From Candidatus Rubrimentiphilum sp. (GTDB taxonomy: Bacteria > Vulcanimicrobiota > Vulcanimicrobiia > Vulcanimicrobiales > Vulcanimicrobiaceae): DNA of 64,000 nt. Every line of letters starts with the position of its first letter. The first letter of the stretch is position 1. Below, piece after piece: positions 58,855 to 64,000 of the stretch. Both the position numbers and the translations under genes were made by a program. Under the pieces are notes generated by a model that was not told the origin of the DNA, made no database searches, and saw only the letters and a program-made list of their open reading frames with translations. Location: positions 653,434-717,433 of the forward strand of contig DASTDE010000004.1 of the NCBI GenBank assembly GCA_035710515.1, in the 5' to 3' direction.

Positions 58855-60968
58855 AGCGACCCCGATGAGGCCAGCGTAGCGAGTTGCCGCACATCGTACG
58901 TGATGCCGTACTCTTCGAATTTCTGCAGACACTGCGGCTGGACGCCGGTGAATTGAAACTCACCCGATACCCGGAGTGCTTCGTCCACGCCTTTTTGCTG
59001 GTAACGGATCAGCTCTTGCATGGTGACGACCTCGCCTTCCATGCCGACGATCTCGCTGACGGAGATAATTTTACGGCTGCCGTCCCGCATACGTGCGGTC
59101 TGGACGATCATGTCGACGGCGCTCGCGATCTGCTCGCGAATGGCGCGAACCGGCAGATCGAAGCCGGACATCAAGACCATCGTTTCAAGACGCGCCAGCG
59201 CGTCGCGCGGCGAGTTTGCATGCGCCGTGGTCAGCGATCCGTCGTGGCCGGTGTTCATGGCTTGGAGCATGTCGAGCGCTTCGCCGCCGCGGCACTCACC
59301 GACGATGATGCGATCGGGCCGCATACGCAGCGAGTTCTTGACCAAGTCGCGGATACCGATCTCGCCGCGCCCCTCGATGTTGGCCGGACGCGATTCAAGG
59401 CGAACGACGTGAGGCTGGTTGAGAAAAAGTTCGGCGGAGTCCTCAATCGTGACGATGCGCTCGCGTTCGGGAATGTAGCCCGAAAGAATATTCAAGAACG
59501 TCGTCTTGCCGGAGCCGGTGCCGCCGCTGATGATGATGTTGAGACGGCCTTCGATGCAGGCCCGCAAGAAGTCGAGCATCTGCTGATTGGATGAGCCCTT
59601 TTCGATCAAGTCCTGGGCCGTGAGCCGCCGCGTTCCGAAGCGCCGGATCGTCAGCGTTGCGCCGTCGATCGACAAAGGTTCGACGATCGCATTGACGCGA
59701 GAACCGTCCGGCAGACGCGCATCGACCATCGGAACGGATTCGTCCAAGCGCCGGCCGAGCGGCGCAATGATGCGCTCGATAATCAGCCGCAGCTGTTGAT
59801 TGCCCGTAAAACTCTTTCCGGTGCGTTCGATCTTACCGAGGCGCTCGACGTAGACTGTCTTCGGTCCGTTCACCATGATTTCGGTGACGGTCTGGTCGGC
59901 CATCAAGTCTTCCAGCGGACCGAGCCCGAGCGCTTCGTTGACGATGTCTTCGCGGATCTGTGCGATCTCTTCAGCCGTCAAGTCGCCGTGGTCTTTGACG
60001 CTGAGCACGTTTTGCACGGTCTCTTCGATCTTCGAACGTAACTCGGCAAGTTTCGCGGAGTCGGTGTGCGCCTGACTCGCCTCAACCAGATTGACGTTCT
60101 TTGCAAGCGACTCGTGAATGTCGATCTTCAGCCGTTCGTACGGATCGATCACCATGTCCGTTGCGCGCCGCGAGGCCTGACCGTTGCCCGACGCCGGTGC
60201 ATCGGTGGCGCGGCGATCGCGCCGTTCGCTGCGGCGGTCTTGCCGCATGGCAGAACGCGGCTCGACGCGGCGATCTTGAATAAATCCTCTGGCGGAAGGC
60301 TTCAGCGCCGTGATCTCCGGCTCGGCCGGAATGGAACGCAGCCACCGCTCGAACGACTGCAGCGCTTTGCTGAAACCGCGATCGTTCTTGCCGGGAAGTT
60401 CGCCGACGACTTTGGTTTCGAGCGCGTGTTCGATGTCCGATCGCTCTGACGCCGGATTTCCGTCGCGGCAATTCGTCAGCAGAACGATTCGCTCGGCCGG
60501 TACGCCGAATTTTTTTAACTCGCTGATCATCGTGCGGGCGGCGGTCAATCCGAGGATTGTCGGCTCCGCGACGACGACGAAACGCGTTGAGCGCACGATG
60601 AATGGCCGCACGGGCGCGGCAAACGGAATCGGAACGTCGACGAGGACGCAATCGTTCTCGTCGGCCAGCAACGTCGCTATGTGTTCGACGTCGTCGAAAT
60701 TAATCGTGAAGGCAGAATCGTAGCTCGGAGCGAGTTCGGCCAGCGTAATGCCGCCGGTCTCGACGGTCGCGATCTTGGTCGCTTCGCCAGTTGCGTCCAA
60801 TTCGCGGACCGCGTCGAACAAGATGGCCGCGCTCCGGCGGCCTGAAAGATCCCCGTCGACGACTGCCACGCGGCGATCGCCGCGCATGAGGTTGGCGAGT
60901 TCGGCGCAGACGGTGGTCGCACCCGAACCGCCTTTCGCGCCGATGAGCGCGAAGACCGGGGCGCTCAC
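58848..60968 (-). CDS. TadZ/CpaE - TadA/CpaF fusion: pilus-localising ATPase joined to the assembly ATPase
   Basis: A 706-residue protein. Residues 1-215 are a ParA/MinD-like TadZ domain. Its Walker A is GAKGGSGATT, lacking the usual Lys after GxG, a known atypical form in this family. A polar linker (about 230-272) is full of RRxRR and Ser/Ala. Residues of about 275-690 are a secretion ATPase with Walker A GGTGSGKTT (482-490), IVGECRGGEALDML as Walker B and the His box SLTTAHANSP. TadZ normally localises the machine and TadA powers pilus assembly. Their fusion here would fix them one to one. It overlaps cpaB and tadB. Confidence 0.93.
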   Translation of the reverse strand: MSAPVFALIGAKGGSGATTVCAELANLMRGDRRVAVVDGDLSGRRSAAILFDAVRELDATGEATKIATVETGGITLAELAPSYDSAFTINFDDVEHIATLLADENDCVLVDVPIPFAAPVRPFIVRSTRFVVVAEPTILGLTAARTMISELKKFGVPAERIVLLTNCRDGNPASERSDIEHALETKVVGELPGKNDRGFSKALQSFERWLRSIPAEPEITALKPSARGFIQDRRVEPRSAMRQDRRSERRDRRATDAPASGNGQASRRATDMVIDPYERLKIDIHESLAKNVNLVEASQAHTDSAKLAELRSKIEETVQNVLSVKDHGDLTAEEIAQIREDIVNEALGLGPLEDLMADQTVTEIMVNGPKTVYVERLGKIERTGKSFTGNQQLRLIIERIIAPLGRRLDESVPMVDARLPDGSRVNAIVEPLSIDGATLTIRRFGTRRLTAQDLIEKGSSNQQMLDFLRACIEGRLNIIISGGTGSGKTTFLNILSGYIPERERIVTIEDSAELFLNQPHVVRLESRPANIEGRGEIGIRDLVKNSLRMRPDRIIVGECRGGEALDMLQAMNTGHDGSLTTAHANSPRDALARLETMVLMSGFDLPVRAIREQIASAVDMIVQTARMRDGSRKIISVSEIVGMEGEVVTMQELIRYQQKGVDEALRVSGEFQFTGVQPQCLQKFEEYGITYDVRQLATLASSGSLW

Positions 60969-61852
60969 GGCTGGCCTGGCGGTCCGCCCGGCGTTATGTA
61001 GTGATCGCCGTCGATGACCATGACCCCGCCATAAGAATGATAAGGTGCGCGCGGCGCCGGCTGTCTTTGAGCGGCGAGCGCCTGCAGCGCCATTGTCGCC
61101 GCGTCGGGCGGCGGCGGAGCTGCGGCTACCGACGGTCCACTATAGCTGCCGCCGCCCGGAAAGTGCAGCGCTTCGGTCGGCTCGGAGTTCAACGGCTCGC
61201 GCGGTGAACGCAACGCGAGGCGCAGGTTTGTCGCGGTGTCGGCCATCGAAAGCAGGTCGGCCTGTTTAGGCGTTACCTCCAGCGTAATCGTCGAGGCGAT
61301 TTGGTCCTGGGGCGAGGGCGTCGCCGAGGCGTTTTCGAGGAGCGGACCGACCGCCAGGACGCGGATGCCGCGCAGAATCGCAACGGCCGGCGGCGGAACG
61401 TCGCCGGTCTTCGGTGGAATGGCGATGACGTCGACGCGGTCGCCGGGCTCAATGAGCCCTGAAACACCTTTGACTTTGTCTATCGGAATGCTGATAGCGC
61501 GCATGCCGGGTTTGAGCCGGACGGGAAGCGCAACGTCCGTCGGACGGCCGACTTTGGAAAGCGTGATGGTCGACCCGGCCGGGATCGTAATCAGCGAAAG
61601 AGCACCGACCGCCTTCGTGGGATCCGTGATGGCGTCCGGTTCGATTGCTGCTGCCGGCCGCGTGGCCTTCGCAAGCATGTCAGGCGTGATGGGAACGCGC
61701 GCCGGAATCTCTCGCGACGCCACCAGAATGTCGCGCGGCTGGTTGTTCAGCGCGCTGGTACGTTGAATCGACGAAAGATAGTTGAGCGTTAACCAGCCCG
61801 TGCCGATCGCCAGTACGAGCGCTACGATGAGAGTGGTACGGCGAGTGTTCAC
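60965..61852 (-). CDS. cpaB: Flp pilus assembly protein CpaB/RcpC
   Basis: A 295-residue protein. One N-terminal helix is followed by the SAF domain (ILVASREIPARVPITPDMLA) and the conserved AISIPIDKVKGVSGLIEPGDRVDVIAI. The C-terminal 65 residues are Pro/Ala-rich and low-complexity. It links the pilus to the outer envelope and usually works with the secretin CpaC/RcpA, which I do not see in the window. It overlaps the TadZ-TadA gene by ATGA. Confidence 0.92.
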   Translation of the reverse strand: MNTRRTTLIVALVLAIGTGWLTLNYLSSIQRTSALNNQPRDILVASREIPARVPITPDMLAKATRPAAAIEPDAITDPTKAVGALSLITIPAGSTITLSKVGRPTDVALPVRLKPGMRAISIPIDKVKGVSGLIEPGDRVDVIAIPPKTGDVPPPAVAILRGIRVLAVGPLLENASATPSPQDQIASTITLEVTPKQADLLSMADTATNLRLALRSPREPLNSEPTEALHFPGGGSYSGPSVAAAPPPPDAATMALQALAAQRQPAPRAPYHSYGGVMVIDGDHYITPGGPPGQP

Positions 61853-62367
61853 GGCAATAACCTCAAGGTGGTAAGACTAAGCGTTGCGGTGCAGATAGCG
61901 CCCGCAAAAATTGCGACCGCGTACGGCATGACGAGTCCGTCGTGCGGCCGCACGGGTTTGACGCCCGCGAAGAGCGGAAGCGCCGTCGCCTGCACGTTGG
62001 CAAGCGTTGCGGATAACCGGCCGCGCAATGCGGCATAAGCTAACGCAAGAACGCCGCCGCACAGCAGCGTGAGTAAGATAAACGAGACGCCGGCCGGATA
62101 GCCGAGCGTCCCGGCAGCCGCCGCGAGCAGCTTGACGTCGCCGCCCCCGATCAGCTTGAACGAAAATGCCACGGTGCCGGCGGCCAAGACTGCGGCGGCC
62201 ACCGCCAGATCGGCAAGCGCGCCCCTCCAGCCGAAAAGCACGGTGTTTTCGATCAGCCCGCAGATGAGAAGCGCCAGCACCAGCCAGTTGGGAACACGCC
62301 TCGTTCGCACGTCACTGACGGCACCGATCAGCGATGCCGCCAGGACGGTTGCGAGGAGAATGGTCAT
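61849..62367 (-). CDS. cpaA: A24-family prepilin peptidase, copy 1 (TadV/CpaA)
   Basis: A 172-residue membrane protease. The catalytic Asp pair is in GAVSDVRTRRVPNWL near residue 19 and KLIGGGDVKLLAAAAG near 75. Its length is typical for CpaA/TadV, which cleaves Flp pilin leaders. It lies 7 bases after the flp1 gene and overlaps cpaB by 4 bases. Confidence 0.92.
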   Translation of the reverse strand: MTILLATVLAASLIGAVSDVRTRRVPNWLVLALLICGLIENTVLFGWRGALADLAVAAAVLAAGTVAFSFKLIGGGDVKLLAAAAGTLGYPAGVSFILLTLLCGGVLALAYAALRGRLSATLANVQATALPLFAGVKPVRPHDGLVMPYAVAIFAGAICTATLSLTTLRLLP

Positions 62368-62374
62368 CTCGTCC

Positions 62375-62533
62375 TTAGAGGTTGTTGTTGACCGAGTTGA
62401 ACGCGTTGGAGACGTTTTGACCCAGCGTCAACACAAGGACGATACAAACGGCAGCGATGAGTGCGACCATGATGCCGTATTCGACCATCGTCGCCGCTGA
62501 ATCGTCGCGCCAGAGCGACATGAGATTTTTCAC
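62375..62533 (-). CDS. Flp/TadG-type pilin, flp1 (unusual cleavage site)
   Basis: A 52-residue prepilin: a short leader, the cleavage region WRDDSA|ATMVEYGIMVAL and the hydrophobic core IAAVCIVLVLTLG with a polar end (SNAFNSVNNNL). The Glu at +5 and the Tyr-Gly are conserved. The residue before the cut is Ala instead of the near-invariant Gly seen in the other two pilins here. GTG at 62533 has AAGGAG seven bases upstream. It is the last of three tandem pilin genes. Confidence 0.93.
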   Translation of the reverse strand: MKNLMSLWRDDSAATMVEYGIMVALIAAVCIVLVLTLGQNVSNAFNSVNNNL

Positions 62534-62556
62534 CAAGATACTCCTTATGTGCAGTG

Positions 62557-62712
62557 TTAGAGGCTGGAATTCAGCGATGAGAAGGCGTTCGAAACCGTCT
62601 TACCCAGCGTCGTGACCAGCACGATACATACCGCGGCGATCAGTGCGACCATGATGCCGTATTCGACCATCGAGGCGCCCGATTCGTCGCGCAGTAACAC
62701 CCATGAAATCAC
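62557..62712 (-). CDS. Flp-type pilin, flp2
   Basis: A 51-residue prepilin with leader VISWVLLRDESG, cleavage after Gly and mature start ASMVEYGIMVAL, followed by AVCIVLVTTLGKTVSNAFSS. GTG at 62712 has AGGAGG six bases upstream, the strongest ribosome site of the three. It lies 23 bases before flp1 and is separated from flp3 by a stable hairpin. Confidence 0.92.
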   Translation of the reverse strand: MISWVLLRDESGASMVEYGIMVALIAAVCIVLVTTLGKTVSNAFSSLNSSL

Positions 62713-62734
62713 GGTAATCCTCCTAGAGAGTTTG

Positions 62735-62768
62735 AGCCGGGGCTGAAGGGAGAGAGACAGCCCCGGCT
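62735..62768 (-). terminator. Perfect 11-bp stem-loop between the flp3 and flp2 pilin genes
   Basis: AGCCGGGGCTG and CAGCCCCGGCT form an 11-bp perfect stem with a 12-base loop, 19 bases downstream of the flp3 stop. A T-run is absent. In transcripts this would act as a partial terminator or a 3'-end stabiliser, letting flp3 exceed the downstream genes. The expression effect is inferred. Confidence 0.75.
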
Positions 62769-62787
62769 ATTGATCTTGAGTTTGGGA

Positions 62788-62949
62788 TTACAGGTTGTTG
62801 TTGACCGAGTTGAACGCGTTGGAAACGTTTTTGCCCAACGTCGTTACGAGCACGATACAAACGGCGGCGATCAGTGCGACCATGATGCCGTATTCGACCA
62901 TCGTGGCGCCTTCGTCGTCGCGAAGCATAGCGATCATATTCTTGAACAT
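62788..62949 (-). CDS. Flp-type pilin, flp3 (probably the major subunit)
   Basis: A 53-residue prepilin: leader MFKNMIAMLRDDEG, cleavage after Gly, mature start ATMVEYGIMVAL, then AVCIVLVTTLGKNVSNAFNSVNNNL. ATG at 62949 has GGAGG four bases upstream. It is the first pilin in the transcription order and is followed by a strong stem-loop, a pattern expected for the major pilin. That role is inference. Confidence 0.94.
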   Translation of the reverse strand: MFKNMIAMLRDDEGATMVEYGIMVALIAAVCIVLVTTLGKNVSNAFNSVNNNL

Positions 62950-62984
62950 GGATCCTCCAGTTGTAGTGTTTGTGTGCAGTTGTG

Positions 62985-63701
62985 TCATCGAGCCGGATGC
63001 GGCGTCGTCTGCTCGAGTGGGACTTTTACTCCCGGGTTGGGGGCGTTGATGACGAGTTGCGCGGACGCCGGTACGACGCCGGGCAACGAAGTGGCAACGA
63101 TTTTGAGTATCGTCCCACGCTCGTAGGCGGACGCGATGGGGATCAATGCCCCGAAACGCCCGTTGACGTCCGTGATGACGTCTTGGCGGCTTACCACGAT
63201 CGTCGGAACATCCGTCGAGACCGTGGCCAGCAAGGTGATGGTGACCGGAGCATTCGGTGGCGCCGAGCCGCCCGCATAGATGGCCTCTGCGCCCTGAAAC
63301 GGCTGAACTTCGAGAGAGATGGCTCCATGCGCAGAGATATCAGATTGAGCGACGACGGTGGCCCTACTGGCGGTCCGGACCATTGAGGGGCTCCGGCCCG
63401 CAAGCGCCGCCAGGCGGCTGGCCAGCGCCGGCGTCACGTAGAGGTCCCCTCGCGAGTAGCTCGGGGACTCATCCGCGACGGCGGTCTGGTTGTTCACCTG
63501 GTAGACCGACTCTCCGGGCCGCAACACAACAACGATGCCGGGCCTGGAAAGGACGACGTAGGCATGGTCGGGCTGCCATTGGTAGGCATATCCGGCCCGG
63601 GCGGCCACGCCGTGCAACGGCAAAAGCGTTCCGTCTGCGGCCGCAAGGGCCGGCAGGCTGAAAAGCATTATAGCCGTGGCAAGAACGAGGGTCGTCCGCA
63701 A
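62985..63701 (-). CDS. Secreted stalk-like protein with a copper-amine-oxidase N-terminal-like domain
   Basis: A 238-residue exported protein. The signal peptide covers residues 1-21 (cleavage near ALAAADG). DGTLLPLHGVAARAGYAYQWQPDH and the following 75 residues look like a copper-amine-oxidase N1 (stalk) domain, common in envelope proteins. The C-terminal half (VTITLLATVSTD, TDVNGRFGALIPIASAY) resembles an Ig-like or cell-surface repeat. It starts at TTG with AGGAG nine bases upstream. It lies 35 bases before the pilin genes on the same strand, so it may be the first gene of the Tad operon. Confidence 0.75.
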   Translation of the reverse strand: MRTTLVLATAIMLFSLPALAAADGTLLPLHGVAARAGYAYQWQPDHAYVVLSRPGIVVVLRPGESVYQVNNQTAVADESPSYSRGDLYVTPALASRLAALAGRSPSMVRTASRATVVAQSDISAHGAISLEVQPFQGAEAIYAGGSAPPNAPVTITLLATVSTDVPTIVVSRQDVITDVNGRFGALIPIASAYERGTILKIVATSLPGVVPASAQLVINAPNPGVKVPLEQTTPHPAR

Positions 63702-63901
63702 GTTACCCGTCTCCTATTCGGTGGCGCCATCATCCCATCGCCGGGCCCGCGGTTCAATAGAAAAGCGGTCGTCTGGACAGACTCTTTACTGCTCGTCTAT
63801 TGATTGTTGACGTGTTAACGTATCTCGGCGTGGGATAATCGTGGACGTTACGAACCGGGAAAATTTCCGGCTCGTGTTTGCCTTTCGGAGGTCACAGCCC
63901 C
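63702..63901. promoter_or_regulatory. Divergent promoter region between the Tad operon and a secreted protein gene
   Basis: This 200-base gap separates two divergent secreted-protein genes. On the plus strand it includes TTGACG near 63808 and a GATAAT-like word, but 21 bases apart, which is too far for a usual promoter. GGAGGT at about 63887-63892 is the ribosome site of the right-hand gene. I see no further genes in it. Confidence 0.45.
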
Positions 63902-64000
63902 ATGCGATCGATGCTCATAGGAACCGCCGCCGCGCTCACGCTCGCGGCCCTGGGCTCGTGCCCGGCACTCGCGCAGTCGGACACCGTCCAATTGCTGTCC
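63902..64000 (+). CDS. N-terminal fragment of a secreted protein
   Basis: The frame runs off the right edge after 33 residues. It begins with a clear signal peptide (MRSMLIGTAAALTLAALG, cleavage likely near ALAQ). The strong ribosome site GGAGGT lies 9 bases upstream. The mature part (SDTVQLLS) is too short for a family call. It is divergent from the Tad operon. Confidence 0.7.
   Translation, partial: MRSMLIGTAAALTLAALGSCPALAQSDTVQLLS

Noticed and set aside
63808-63840. A sigma-70 promoter for the right-hand secreted protein
   Set aside because: The TTGACG and GATAAT words are about 21 bases apart, longer than the normal 16-18, so it is noted only as weak.
1-64000. tRNA, rRNA, CRISPR arrays, transposases or prophage
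   Set aside because: Intergenic gaps are short. None shows a cloverleaf, spaced direct repeats, or a recognisable transposase, integrase or phage structural gene.

Overview
The window is a dense, GC-rich bacterial chromosome segment. No gene-free stretch exceeds about 200 bases. I see no rRNA, tRNA, CRISPR array, transposase or phage gene. Long chains of genes overlap by 1-20 bases with TAGTG or ATGA junctions. The gene content (fused tetrapyrrole enzymes, a b6-type cytochrome b fused to cytochrome c, ResB/CcsA maturation, a Tad pilus, an AAA-BTAD regulator, rex inside a haem operon) suggests an uncultivated lineage such as Eremiobacterota/Vulcanimicrobiota (WPS-2). This placement is inferred from style and is not verified.

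Layout. 1-6.8 kb: an atypical SDR with a small HTH-like partner, a DJ-1/PfpI protein, a DUF2975 + XRE pair with palindromic operator-like DNA, a nicotinate phosphoribosyltransferase operon ending in a nucleotide-binding-dead ABC ATPase homologue, and PolX. 6.8-12 kb: FdhD, a secreted beta-propeller/phosphoesterase, a branched-chain aminotransferase and a secreted serine hydrolase of the class A beta-lactamase fold without the usual omega-loop Glu. 12-18.3 kb: a lower-GC orphan behind a complete BMP-type (nucleoside-like) ABC importer. 18.3-22 kb: a DUF5069 / AI-2E-exporter-family fusion, arginase, a TonB-like protein and a glutaredoxin.

22-31 kb is one long tetrapyrrole operon on the minus strand: CysG_N-HemC-HemD fusion, hemB, mobA, hemL, rex, hemA, CobA-HemD fusion and a DUF92 membrane protein. 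Together they encode glutamyl-tRNA to uroporphyrinogen III, precorrin-2 and sirohydrochlorin. 31-41 kb carries electron-transfer functions: Rieske protein, cytochrome b/c fusion, ResB and CcsA for cytochrome c maturation, TatA/TatC (the Rieske protein has a twin-Arg signal anchor), a polyprenyl diphosphate synthase and a UbiE/MenG methyltransferase, probably for menaquinone.

41-47.6 kb: a PLD-like protein whose stop codon lies inside a 180-bp repeat bounded by inverted repeats, a DUF1801-like protein, TatD, a membrane diguanylate cyclase, MetG, RsmI and a glutaredoxin-like protein. 47.7-56.6 kb: an AAA-BTAD regulator, tandem DUF2029/GT87-like proteins, a GT39-like protein, two related multipass proteins and DUF192. 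56.6-63.7 kb: a Tad/Flp pilus operon with three Flp pilins, two prepilin peptidases, CpaB, a TadZ-TadA fusion, TadB and TadC, with no secretin in view. A divergent secreted protein is cut off by the right edge.

The most noteworthy items are the tetrapyrrole fusions, the DUF5069-transporter fusion, the TadZ-TadA fusion with an unusual pilin cleavage site, the dead ABC ATPase homologue, the 180-bp repeat, and two genes whose best start is not ATG/GTG/TTG.
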